Source of the DNA: Bemisia tabaci | Taxonomy: Eukaryota > Arthropoda > Insecta > Hemiptera > Aleyrodidae | Assembly: GCF_918797505.1 (NCBI RefSeq) | Contig: NC_092799.1 | Span: 28,024,382 to 28,088,381, forward strand | Length of the DNA stretch: 64,000 bases | Direction of reading: 5' to 3' | Shown: piece by piece, positions 12,636-23,078 of the stretch | Layout: each line of letters opens with the position of its first letter | Position numbering within the stretch: position 1 is the stretch's first letter | The notes under the pieces: model-generated | Database searches by the model: none | Told to the model about the DNA's origin: nothing | Seen by the model: only the letters and a program-made list of their open reading frames with translations | Translations under genes and position numbers: made by a program

Positions 12636-13200
12636 TCACTGCGTTTAAGTCTCCAATATTTCATGCGTGTTCATCGACTCACTTAAGTGCTGGAAAGAAA
12701 TGTTTTCCATCATAGCTATCATGGCCAAATGAACTGGAGAACAGGGATATTTTTCACGGCATGAAATAGCTAACTTTTCTGTCCCTGCGTTTAAGTCTCT
12801 AAGATTTTCTGTGTGTTTTTAGACTCATTAAAATGTTGAGAATAGGATCTCTTTCAAAGCTATCATGGCTATTGTGGCTCATCATGGCTAACATAGCTAA
12901 CTGGACTGGACAAATAGAGAGTTTTCACGTCGTGAAATGGTTTACTTATCTATCGCTGCGTTAAAGTCTCCAAGCTTTTCTGTGTGTTTTTAGACCCATT
13001 AAGGTGTTGGGAATACGGCTATCTTGGATCTATGGCTATCGTGGCTAACTGGACTGGAAAAATGGGGAATTTTTACGTCATGAAATTGCTAACTTTTCTA
13101 TCGCTGCGTTTAAGTCTCCACGCTTTCTTGATGCTTGTTTCCAAACGAATGAAGCTGTTGCAAAAGGATGGGTGTGTCAATTATTTCTATCGAATTAGAT
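12636..13200 (+). repeat. Degenerate tandem array (~160-bp unit) ending in an exon-like segment
   Basis: Units beginning near 12638, 12783, 12950 and 13100 share CTATCGCTGCGTTTAAGTCT followed by a TTTTCTGTGTGTTTTTAGAC-like segment and CATGGCTAACTGGACTGGA. The last unit runs into an open stretch (13126-13190) that translates as KRMKLLQKDGCVNYFYR, similar to the third helix of a SANT domain. The same array plus exon-like end occurs in the opposite orientation at 18225-18760. It appears to be a repeat that carries a copied exon, not a working gene. Confidence 0.6.
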
Positions 13201-13488
13201 ATATAATATTGAGCTGCTACAGCCTAATCGGTTGAGATACGACAGGAACCCCTCCTTCTCCCTCCCTCGGGGTTGGGGGTTTAGACTTGGTGAATTTGGC
13301 GGGAAGCTCAGAGATCGGTCCGTACCAGAGACAAGATGAGAACCCTCCACTAGTATCTTGGCAATAGTGGAAGCTTTCACTTTCCGGACTTCAGTATTCT
13401 ACTGTATTGACTTATCTACATGGTTGATGTTTGACAACGTGTTGGCAGTTTCGTTTTGCAAACAAGCCGAAGTTTGGGAGACTTGCTT

Positions 13489-13700
13489 CACTGAAAAAAA
13501 AGGTGCTTGGCTCAAGCCTGATAATTCTTGAATTTGCCGCCAAGAATTCGTTGTATCTTGATTTAAGCTGAATTTTTTCTTGATACGAGCAAAATAATGC
13601 TTGGGTTAAGCAAAAAAGTAGTTTCTATTAAAGAGCAAAATTCTTGATTTAAGAAAAAATACTTCTTGGCGGCAAATTTAAGATTCTTTTTTTTCCAGTG
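13489..13700. mobile_element. CACTG-ended MITE related to family D
   Basis: It starts CACTGAAAAAAAAGGTGCTT and ends TTCTTTTTTTTCCAGTG, an inverted pair. Inside, TTGCCGCCAAGAATTC is answered by CTTCTTGGCGGCAAATTT. The layout (CACTG ends, internal TTGATTTAAGC repeats) is like family D at 17374, but the interior sequence differs. Confidence 0.7.
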
Positions 13701-13860
13701 ATTGGCTCATGACGTCACCCGAAGCTCACCATCCACCATGTAGGTAGGTCAACAGCCGAAATAAGAGTGATGACTGTTGCTCCCTTATAATTTTCCATAA
13801 GGCATTGTTGAATCCCCTGAAGTAAAAGCTTCCATCTGTCGCCAAGAGGCCAGTGGAGGG

Positions 13861-14273
13861 TAGAGTACCTATATTGAGAGAGTATGGCCACTGGGGTTAC
13901 CACCTCTGATTGGCTCAGCCATCCTAGGCTGAATGGAGCCCTTAGGACCCAAAAATGGCGGACGCCATAAATTAATGTAATGCAAAATGACTCAAAATGT
14001 AGTTTTCTTTGCTTATCGTAACGAGAAATTTACTCAAATGCATGCACTATTGCGACATCTTTACATATTTTTAAGGCTAATCGTGTGCAATTTTTGAGAA
14101 AAATGATCTTAGATGTAGTAAGGTTGGCAGCAAGTGCGGTTGGTGATAACCGTCAAAAGTTGGCAATGACCCCCCTCCCATCCACAAAAATCAAAACAAA
14201 GCACCGCCATTTTTGGGTCCTAAGCCTCTCCATGGGGCCCAGTGGCCATACTCTCTCAATATATAGGTACTCT
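13861..14273. mobile_element. Family B MITE, Mutator-like, copy 1
   Basis: The element begins TAGAGTACCTATATTGAGAG and ends with its inverse, CTCTCAATATATAGGTACTCT. It is flanked by a perfect 9-bp duplication, AGTGGAGGG, at 13852-13860 and 14274-14282. A 9-bp duplication is typical of Mutator-like (MULE) insertion. The TGGCGGACGCCAT and TGGGTCCTAAG subterminal blocks also pair. Further copies are at 54813-55641 and 63226-63618. No transposase is encoded. Confidence 0.88.
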
Positions 14274-14299
14274 AGTGGAGGGTCTCTTGTCTCTGGTCC

Positions 14300-14720
14300 G
14301 TACGGGTCTATGTCACCGATGTCAGCGATTTCATCGAATCCAAGACGATTGGAGTGATCGACACGCATATTCGCTTGTGGAGCAGGATCGCCCGCTGAGC
14401 CGGTGCATCAGACTCGGTCACCGCGCTTCGCGGCGTCACCCGAATCTTCGGGCCCGAAGCCCGATTCCGAGTGCGTGGCCGGGGGTTCCGCGGACCCCCT
14501 CGCGCGGACCCGCGACGGGCGACGGGCGGCGCGGATTGCGGAACCCGAAAATCAAAACGGCGGAGCGTGGAACCGCGGCTCGCTGCGCCCGATTCCGATT
14601 GTCCGCCCGCGAGACATTGATCGATCGTCGACAAGGACCCACACTCTCGAATAATCGTGTCAATAGTCCCCGGGACGCGGGAGGCGGTAAACGCATGACT
14701 GTGTAAGTGATCTTTCAAGT
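14300..14720 (+). other. GC- and CpG-rich segment, possible first exon or promoter
   Basis: About 400 bases are dense in CpG, unlike the flanks. On the plus strand it ends ATGACTGT|GTAAGTG at 14695-14708, an ATG followed by a perfect splice donor, as in a 5' exon carrying only a few codons. The ATG context is weak (C at -3), and no partner exon is identified. Open frames across the region look like by-products of high GC. It could be the promoter or first exon of a gene whose other exons I cannot recognise, or a CpG-rich repeat. Confidence 0.3.
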
Positions 14721-15009
14721 GCGTTCGGCTATTCAAATCCCCGGTGCCGCTCCAAAGAGAGAGAGAGAGAGGTTGCAAAATTAAAGATTACATCAGTCAT
14801 CAGCGGTGCAAAGATTACATCAGGTGTCAGCCTAGTGTGAGTCGGATCGAAAGAAAACCGTGGCGCTCGCCACTATTGTCCTACACTCAATTATGCGTTA
14901 ATGTGCGCTATTGCATCGCGGTCCGGATCATTTGTCGTAAACTCCCGACTCATGAGCTTCGTCGATTATTGTCCCATACCTCGCCCCCCCCCCCCCCATA
15001 GGTCGATTT

Positions 15010-15960
15010 GGCCTCTCGTGCCTGTGGACTTTTCATTGAAATTGATACGCAAAGCTATAGACAATGAAGACAAAACGTTTATGGAGGGATCCTATTGGTG
15101 GAAGCGGGTGGTTGCAATGGACGAAGGAGAGAGGTAATAGGCTGACTAACGGCAACCCACGAGAGACCCTATAGGTAGTCCATCATTCCTCCCTCAGTCT
15201 ACATGAATCACCCATTTCTACCAATGGGATCGCTCCATATTTCCTATGTTTTCTTTGTCTATAGTTTTGTCTATCAGGTTCAATAGCTAGCTGTGGGCTT
15301 TTTATTACAATTGATAGATAAAGCCATAGACAACGAAGAAAATAATTGCAAAAATGAGAATAGGAAGTGACAGACGAAGAGAGAGGAGGAAGAGGAGAAG
15401 AATGAGATGGTGGAAATGGGGAAGGAGAAAACGGAGGAAGAGGGCGAGGGGGAGAAGGTATGTAGAAGGAGAAAAAGGGAAAGAGGATAAAGAAGCGGAA
15501 GAACAGAAAAAAGAGGAAGGAAAAGGAGGGAAAAGAGGAGGAAGGATAGGAAGAAATGCGAGAAGAAAAACAAAAAAATAAAACAAAGCAAGGAAACAGA
15601 GACGGAGAGAAGGAAAGAACAGGAGGAATAAAAGACATCAGCAGGCTGATTGTTGAAATTGGTACACAAAGCGATAGACGAAGAAGACAACAGGGCTATG
15701 GAGGGATCGTATTGGTGAAAGCGGGTGGTTGCAATGGACAGGAGATAGGTAATAGACTGACTAACGGCAACCCACGAGACACCCTATAGTTAGTCCACTG
15801 TAGGCTTTTCACTGGGATTGATAGACAAAGATACAGATAAAAATAAGGCGACGGGAAAATGGAGCGATTCTCCTGGTTGAAAGGGGTAGTTTTTATGGAC
15901 TAAGGGGAAAACGATGGACGGTCCCTCAACGGTTACCGCTAGTTGGTCTATTACTTACCT
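15010..15960. repeat. Cluster of R9 repeats with purine-rich tract
   Basis: Several partial copies of one palindromic repeat, called R9 here, lie in both orientations. Its marks are TTGATAGACAAAGCTATAGA, GGAGGGATCCTATTGGTGGA, GTGGTTGCAATGGAC and AACCCACGAGAGACCCTATA. Copies occupy about 15020-15295 and 15630-15960. Between them (15360-15640) is a strand-biased GGA/GAA purine tract, which creates spurious open frames on both strands. More R9 copies lie at 46030-46088 plus 49262-49450, and 53190-53640. Confidence 0.7.
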
Positions 15961-16122
15961 TCTTTGTCTATTGCAACCATCCGCTTCCACCAATAGAATC
16001 GCGTCATTTTCGCGGAGGATTGCATACTTCCCAGGCTTGGTACGAAAACGCGCGTGGTATGGAAGAAAAAATTCTAAATCTTCTTGCGGGTTTTCAGCAC
16101 TTTCGCCCTTGAAAAATCAGTA

Positions 16123-16446
16123 CTATTTCCGGACTTTGCGGAAATTTCGGAAAATTGGAGGATTCCGGAAAGTTCCTAGGATCCGAAAAGAGTCTTTCTC
16201 ACGTCCACGTGTCGCTTCGAGGCTGGAAGAGAGGTTCCATCTTTCCACGTTCCACGCGTGATCGTTCAACTCTAGGTACAGATTCCCCACTTTCCTGCAA
16301 TCCTCCGCGCTCAGGAGTCCAGGGACTTCCGATTCGTGGACGAACGGAACGGCGAACGCAGGGAATAACCTCCGCGTAGTGGCAGTGCACGATGCACGCA
16401 ACGAAAACGAATTGGAGTGTCCTCGAATTAGTCCCGAGGCGGGTCA
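16123..16446 (-). other. Exon-like GC-rich segment of unknown identity
   Basis: On the minus strand one frame stays open from 16446 and reads, near 16350-16205, FAVPFVHESEVPGLL then DCRKVGNLYLELNDHAWNV. The composition is protein-like, with a possible donor GGAC|GTGAGA near 16200. Another frame just upstream reads QFVFVACIVHCHYAEV, which looks like a signal peptide, so the two may be one exon broken by a 1-base shift. I do not recognise the protein. Distal bases (16110-16190) merge into the CAGTACT/TCCGGAC repeat. It could be a real exon, a pseudogene, or a chance GC-rich frame. Confidence 0.3.
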
Positions 16447-16565
16447 AAATCTCCGCTGACAATGGTCGCTAATTAGCCGTGCAGCGCATGATGTCATTAA
16501 TTTCCGATCCGATGCCCCGTTGGCCCGCGATTACATAGTCCCTCATCGTCGGCTACCTATACCGT

Positions 16566-16823
16566 ACTGCCGTGCTGAGGAAGAACGCCGTATGAACATT
16601 CGAGAGTTGCCAAATTTTTCTTGATATCAGGTGTATTTATGACGAAATTTATGCACATTTTTCCTTGAAATTTCCAGATACTCCAGATTGAATTGCGTAA
16701 AAAAGTCTGTGAAAATTTTGGAAAAAAACAATCACAATTTTTCCAGTAAATTCGGTTTTCATCGAAGGAAATTTGGCAACATCTGAAAGCTCACGCGGCG
16801 TTCTTTCTTGGCACGGCGGCGTA
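16566..16823. mobile_element. Family C MITE, copy 3
   Basis: ACTGCCGTGCTGAGGAAGAA at the left and CTTTCTTGGCACGGCGGCGT at the right are degenerate inverted ends, with the GAGAGTTGCCAAATTT / AAATTTGGCAACATC arms. Between 16830 and 17230 lie at least two more decayed, overlapping pieces of the same family (GAGGAAAAACGGCACATGAA, and CACTCATACGGCGCTTTTCC near 17205). Confidence 0.8.
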
Positions 16824-17373
16824 GTGCAGAGGAAAAACGGCACATGAACACTTCGACGTTGTCATATTCACTTCGATGGAATGTGTATTTTTGATGAGAG
16901 CTATGAATATTTCTCTTTGAAAATTTGGGCTATTTCAGATTCAAGTGCGACTAAAATTCTCTGAAAAACTGGAAGAAAGCTATTCACAAGTTTCTCTAAA
17001 AATTTGTATTTTAAGTACATTGTCAAATGCTTTTCGATGGAATATATATTTTTGATAAAAGCGATGAATATTTTTTTTTTTTTAAATTTGTACTACTTTA
17101 GATTGAAGTACGAATAAAATTCCCTGAAAAACTGGAGGAAAACGATTAACAAAGTTCCCTGAACATTCGTAATTTATCATCGTAAATTTTGTGACGTTTG
17201 AACACTCATACGGCGCTTTTCCCGGCAACGGCAATGTACGACGCCTCGAAGGAGAAACGTCGTGAAATCTTCCAAACACTGCCAAGTTTCCGCTTATACA
17301 GACCGATTTTCCCCGATGCCTTATATATTTATTTTCCTTCCAAGTTTGAACAAGATTTCATAGGCGATCCCAA

Positions 17374-17597
17374 CACTGGAAAAAACACATTGGATCTAGA
17401 GTCCAGACTCTTAAAAACATCGACAAAAAAAAGTACTCTTGATTCAATCAGAATCTAGCTGAAATCAAGAACCAAGCCTCTTAATTTAAGCGGATTTCGT
17501 TTTGATTCAAGCAAAAATCCGATTGAATTAAGGGTATCTTTTCTTGTCAATGTTTTCAAGAGTCTGGACTCTAGATCCAATGTGTTTTTTTCCAGTG
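17374..17597. mobile_element. Family D MITE, copy 1
   Basis: The ends are CACTGGAAAAAACACATTGG and CCAATGTGTTTTTTTCCAGTG, with TCTAGAGTCCAGACTC answered by GAGTCTGGACTCTAGA. The whole element is close to one palindrome with a TTGATTCAAGC core. Copies lie at 17966-18171 (left end lost) and 20014-20242. No coding capacity; TSD not clear. Confidence 0.85.
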
Positions 17598-17965
17598 TTT
17601 CGGAAAATTTCGAAAGAAAATATTTATAGCCTTCCTTCGAAATAAATATTTTGCAGGAGGCAATTTGGCAATCCTCGAATGTTCATAAGACGTTCGTGAT
17701 AAGTGCGGTGGTAGTATACTGGTCTTGTCAACGTCCATTTACGACAATCATTTTGATAGATCCGCTACTCCGATCACCCCCAGTCATTTTTAGCTGGACA
17801 GAAGTGAGTGGGGTGACCAGGCCTCGCGTGGATTCAGCTGAAGATAATTACAGGATCTCGCATCTTCATCCCTGCGACTTGCGATCGATGACCTTCATCA
17901 CTGCTCCTTCCGATTCACCGATTATCCGCGGCAGGATGTCGCGTTGTGCGAGCCTCTTTTTCTTA

Positions 17966-18171
17966 CACTTGAGTCGAGACTCTTGAAAACATTGACAAGG
18001 AAAAATACTCTTGATTCAATCAGAGTTTTGCTTAAATCAAAAGGAAATCCGCTCAAATTAAGAGGCTTGGTTCTTAATTTAAGCAAAAATCCGATTGAGT
18101 GAAGAGTATTTTTTCTTGTCGATGTTTTTAAGAGTCTGGACTCTAGATCCAATGTGGTTTTTTTTCCAGTG
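17966..18171. mobile_element. Family D MITE, copy 2 (left end lost)
   Basis: The right part, with AAGAGTCTGGACTCTAGATC and TTTTTTTTCCAGTG, matches family D closely. The left arm begins only at GTCGAGACTCTTGAAAACAT and lacks the CACTGGAAAA terminus. Confidence 0.75.
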
Positions 18172-18224
18172 CAGAAATAATTAGTTTTATAGCAGTTGGT
18201 AAGGTATGGGCATGTGCAGAGGCT

Positions 18225-18760
18225 GGCCGATACTAGGTTGCCGAAAAAGGTCTTGGAGTGGGTCCCTCCAAGTAGGCGACGGAGACGGACGATCTCTACC
18301 ATGACAGATTCCTGTGGCAGGTAGGCGTCGCAGAACGCCTCAGACCGCCGTGATAGCGACTTGTACAGGAAGAAATAATTGACACACTCGTCCTTTTGCA
18401 ACCCCTTCATGCGTCGGGAAACATGCACGAAGAAAGCTTGGAGACTTAAACGCAGCGATAGAAAAGTAAATCATTTCATGACGTGAAAACTCCCCATTTG
18501 CTGAGTCCAGTTAGCCACGATAGCCATGGGAGGGATCCTATTCCCAACACCTTAATGAGTCTTAAAACACACACAGAAAAGCTTGGAGACTTTAACGCAG
18601 CGATAGAAGAGTAAACCATTTCATGACGTGAAAGATTCCTGTTCTCCAGTTCACATGGCCATGATAGCTATAATGAGAAACATTTCTTTCCAGCGCTTTA
18701 GTGAAGACGCATGAAATATTGGAGACTTTGGAGTAGAGAATTTGCAAGAAAAAGCCCTGA
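18225..18760 (-). repeat. Inverted copy of the 12.6-13.2 kb array with SANT-like exon remnant
   Basis: Read on the minus strand, two tandem units of the 12.6-kb array (18760 to about 18430) run into a longer exon-like segment, 18428-18225. It translates through RRMKGLQKDECVNYFFLYK and then FCDAYLPQESVMVEIVRL. The first part matches the SANT pattern K-x-E-C-V-x-[YF]-[YF]-[YF]-x-x-K. A diverged piece of the second part is at 45949-46030 (also minus). The frame ends in repeat sequence with no proper gene around it, so I read it as a captured exon fragment spread by a repeat. Confidence 0.5.
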
Positions 18761-19304
18761 AAAAGTTGTGAGAGGTTTAGTCTACTTAATTGAGAACACC
18801 GCACCAAGAACAGCCTATAGGCGTATAGGTCGTTATTACGCCCATCTGCTTTTTGGATTCTACGTGCCCTGGACTATGCTGTGGTAGCGATAGAATATAT
18901 ATAGGTAACGGCTCGAGGTCGAAAAACCTTTTTTTTCCGAGTTAAGTCAGGCCTCTGGATCGATGGGTGCAAGAACGACCTATAAACGGGCCTATAAGGT
19001 GCTAGTTACCCCTTCCTTTACTCACTATCGATATTCTTCCACTTTGCGTTAATCATAGGTGATTAAAATGATTTATACTTCATATTGCCACCAAAATGAC
19101 TGTTGGGCGTAATAATGGCCTATAAACAGCTTTTCTACATTAAATATATGAGAGTAGAAACCCAAAATGTATCACAAAATCTACCCGGCATCCTTCAATA
19201 GAAGGGCTAGGTCACCCAAAAACACCAAAACAGGGTACTAGCATAGAAAAGTCTGCGCAGTACATAAAAAACAAAATTTTAAATGCGTTTTTCTCAACAC
19301 GCGG

Positions 19305-19918
19305 TTTCCATACACGCAGTGCTTGTCGATTTCCTTTGAAATTTTAGTAGTCATGAGTGCATAGCTGAAGTGCGCTCCAGCTAGAATTGTATTTAGCAAA
19401 TGGGTGGTTTTTATACGAGGATTCAAAATAAACACGTGGTACGGAACAAAACAAAAGAATATGAACTATGCAAAACGATAATCCGGGTATCGGAACTTGG
19501 CTGTTTTGAAAACGCCTTCAAATAAGGCGTGATACCTCACGCATTCGGGAGAGTTCAAATAGTTGTATCATTGCGCCTTAGAATTGTGACGGAAGATTAA
19601 AATGGAAATAGCCTCCATGCACGCTGAGCTCGTCGATTTCCTTTGACATTTTTACAGTGGTGAATGCATAGCTGAAGTGCGCTCCAGATAGAATTGTATT
19701 TACCAAATGGGTGGTTTTTATACGAGGATTAAAAATAAACAAGTTGTGCGGAACAAAACAAAAGAATATGAACTATGCAAAACGATAATCCGGGTATCGG
19801 AACTTGGCTGTCTTGAAAACGCCTTCAAATGCGGCGTGATACCTCACGCATTCCGGAGAGTTCAAATAGTTGTATCATTGCGCCTTAAGAATGTGACGGA
19901 AGATTACAATTATACTAG
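19305..19918. repeat. 307-bp tandem duplication
   Basis: Two direct copies offset by 307 bp. TGGGTGGTTTTTATACGAGG occurs at 19401 and 19708, and AAAACGATAATCCGGGTATC occurs in both. The copies are more than 90% alike by eye, with small indels (AAGGCG against GCGGCG). No reading frame is conserved between them. This looks like a recent local duplication of non-coding sequence. Confidence 0.85.
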
Positions 19919-20013
19919 AAATGGACGTGAGGTTGCATTATATTTTAGCTTGAAAATTCCATGACTTCAGCATAGTAGATTAGAATTTTGAACAGCTATT
20001 TCTTGAATTGTTG

Positions 20014-20242
20014 CACTGGAAAAAAAAACACATTTGACCTAGAGTTCAGACTCTTAAAAAAATCGACAAGAAAAAGTACTCTTGATTCAATCAGAATCTA
20101 GCTTAGATCAAGAACCAAGCCTCTTAATTTAAGCGGATTTCGTTTTGATTCAAGCAAAAATCCGATCGAATCAAGGATATTTTTTCTTGTCGATGTTTCC
20201 AAGAGTCTGGACTCTAGATCCAATGTGTTTTTTTTCCCAGTG
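20014..20242. mobile_element. Family D MITE, copy 3
   Basis: CACTGGAAAAAAAAACACAT at the left and ATGTGTTTTTTTTCCCAGTG at the right, with the same internal CTCTTGATTCAATCAGAATC core as copy 1. Confidence 0.85.
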
Positions 20243-20294
20243 TACGTATTTTTGCCAAACAGACCCCCACGGATGATTTTGGATCCTTTCTCTC

Positions 20295-20912
20295 ATGCCG
20301 CCTTGGAGAAAACCAATGATTTTGAAACTTTTGAGCATGTGTAAACCCTGCCCTGGCCTCGTGGCGTCACATGTGAACACAGCCCGACAGCTCGATCATC
20401 CGTGGAAAAACATTGCAACCAGTTGCGCGGCGTGCTTTGCGATCTATCGATTGATCTGCCATTTAAACTTACGGGGAGGGATCGATAAACAGGGTGCTCG
20501 CAACGAACACCTCAATAATCGATTCTGTAGCATAGCTTCATATGGGGAAAAGTCGATGATTGATCATCCATGCCTCGGCACTGATTGCAACGGCTCCACG
20601 TACGGCGGCGAGCGTGTCGCAGTGGCTTTCGTCGACGATGGGTTTCGGGATCAGGCACCTAATCGGCCTCGAAATGGAACGGCATGCGGCAGTGGCGTCG
20701 ACGGACGAACGAGTCATCGGTCCAAACTGGTATACTACTGCACCGAGGTAAAACCGCGAAACTGTCCGAGTTTTTCATTGCAGTTACGAGTTTCTTGTCA
20801 GGCAAATTTTGAGGCAGGATGGCTTGTTCCTCTGCCCCCCCCCCCCCCCCCCCCAGATCGGGTCACCTCTCCGCATCATGCGTTACGTAACGTCCGTTTC
20901 CCGGGCCGATGA
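20295..20912 (+). other. GC-richer segment with long open frames, not assigned
   Basis: A 205-codon open frame and an overlapping frame occur here. The second reads MGFGIRHLIGLEMERHAAVA then VIGPNWYTTAPR and ends at a donor-like CCGAG|GTAAAA near 20751. Neither resembles a protein I know. An 18-C run (about 20836) sits inside the longer frame, which argues against that frame. The CpG content suggests a promoter-like patch or an unrecognised exon ending near 20750. Confidence 0.2.
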
Positions 20913-22169
20913 AAAATCCAGTCAGTCGACAGGAGATGAGTCGTCAAAGTTTAAAATGCTTTCATCGTGGATTTGGAATTTGTTGTGCCTGTACATACCT
21001 CCAGGCGGAGCATTTACTTTTCTGTGGGCGCAACGAAAAGGCTGCGCGGTCGCATAAACCGCCTACGCGAATCATCGATGCAGGCCATGTTTTGCTTGCT
21101 AAGGAAAAACGCCGTATGAGCCTTCTGTTGTTGCCAAATTTTCTCTAAAAATATACGAATTTTTGGGGGCGTTTTTCCGTTTCTACCTTCCTTAACGTGA
21201 TCTGGGTTCCATGACCCCGCGATCTCGCGTTTCTGCACACCCAGTCACACATCGTCGCTCCTTTGACGTAAGGACGTATCTCTATTTTCAAGTGAGCCCT
21301 GAAAAGCATGGGATTATATGAAGGACAGGGCTCACGTAGAAATCAAGATAAGCCCTTACGTCAGAGGAGCGACGACATTACCCCCTTTGCCCGCGTGGGC
21401 AGAACTTGAGAGGAGGCTACTCGCTACTCCCCCTGCAAAAAAAATAAAAGGGATTGTCCTAAATAAGCGCGTGAAATATCCATCTCTGAAATTGTACAAT
21501 GTACATCAATCAAGTTTCCTGTGTAGTAAGGAAAGCTCAAAATTGTTCCCGGGATGACTCATTTTTCAACATTTTCCCGAGGCGGGCTCCGGCTTCCAGA
21601 TGCCTCTTCCCCTAGAAGGCCTCCCCCGCAAAAAGCTCCTTTTCGCCTAGGACTCGAGCAAACTTTAATATTGATGGCCAAAAAGCGGAACCACTATCCC
21701 CGATTGTGGCGATGCAGCATTCCTATCATGCCTAATTTTGTCTTTTGAAAATTAGTCAACGTAATTTCTTTAAAACTTCCTCGATATTTCTTCTGTGTTA
21801 GCAGAATATTCTGTATGAATTTCAAGACAAACAGTTGACTTGTTTCTCTTCGAAAAATAAAATGCTGGCGGGACTTATGAAACACCGCGATAAAAATACG
21901 CGGTTTTGCACTTTGAACATCTGTACGTGTACCTACACGTGTGAATCGCAACATATTTTGAATATTTTTGATTAAGTATTGCGGAAAAAAAAAAAAACAA
22001 AAAAAAAAACAAACAAACAAACCATAAAAAGTTGAGCGTTCGATTCCCACAAAAAGGCAGCTGTTACCGACAGTTTTTCGTTAAATATAATGTGGACGAC
22101 GCATCGTCCCGGGACTCACAGTGGCGAGGCGTCAATGATCGATTATCGATAGTCCCCCATTTGAAGCTA
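20913..22169. other. No gene seen; repeat fragments
   Basis: A left-end fragment of family C (GCTAAGGAAAAACGCCGTATGA) lies at about 21098-21160. CGTCGCTCCTTTGACGTAAG near 21253 is answered by CTTACGTCAGAGGAGCGACG near 21353, so a degraded inverted-repeat element spans about 21240-21380. The A/C-rich run at 21985-22025 is low complexity. Confidence 0.5.
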
Positions 22170-22585
22170 CACTGAAAAAAAAAATCTCGGTGTATTTACT
22201 AAGAAAAGGGTAAAATTACCAAGAATTCAGGGTTCTATTTGATCCCAGTTTTTTCTTGGTAAAATTACTATTTATGGAATTGGTAATTTTACCGAGAAAT
22301 CTCGGTAAAATGATTGAACTTTCTCGGTGATTTTACTGGACTTTGGCAAAAGCGCCAATATTTTTTGTCGACTGTGGCAGAATTACCGAGATAAAATGGC
22401 AAAGTTACCGGGAATTGACTACCAATAAAAGTGATATTCTCACCTGAAAAAAACAGTAAAAATACCGGTTTTTAGGTAAGCTTACCAATTTTTCTTAGTA
22501 AAATTACCAATAATTGGTAAAAAAAAGTGAGATGGTAAAGGTACCGACGGACCTTGGTAAAAACGCCGAGAATTTGTTTTCAGTG
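22170..22585. mobile_element. Family A MITE, complete copy
   Basis: It runs from CACTGAAAAA at 22170 to TTTTCAGTG at 22585 and is flanked by TA on both sides (22168-22169 and 22586-22587). The interior is built from many GGTAAAATTACC-type iterations in both orientations. The opposite-strand copy at 54837-55251 is the same element. The TA duplication suggests a Tc1/mariner-superfamily mobiliser. No transposase is encoded. Confidence 0.9.
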
Positions 22586-23078
22586 TATGGTAAAGAATCG
22601 ATTATTAAGGTTCTCTGCGAACACTTTATATGTACATCGATCCATTTCCATGGGTCTGAATGGCATATCGATCGATGTATCGCAAATCACGCAACGCCGC
22701 TGGGGACCCCCTGTTTTCGCACAAGCTTTGCCGGTTTTATTTCTGGGTGACAAAATGTTGCAACAGTAACTGCTCCGTTTGGAGTCCCCATTGTTGCTTC
22801 AGCTCATGCGCGCGGAGCGGTGGCGGTCACAATTGGACCGCCTCTTTACAAAACGACTGAACCGTCGAAAATTCACTAGCTTCGGAGTTGTGATATATGA
22901 GCGAAGACAGGGCTCGATAATTTTTGGCGTTGGGGGCTTTTCATGAATAAACGGTTCGATTTGACGCGCTCCTGTCGAAACTGGCCAGGGTGACCAGCAC
23001 TGCAATGTTTACTACGCGCCCGCCTCGTGTGTCGTGTCGCAGCGTTACTCGGCCGAGATTTTGAATGAGTTGATGTCC

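Noticed and set aside
15183..15690. Several long open frames on both strands
   Set aside because: Produced by a purine-rich GGA/GAA tract; Phe/Ser/Pro or Arg/Glu/Lys monotony, no domain.
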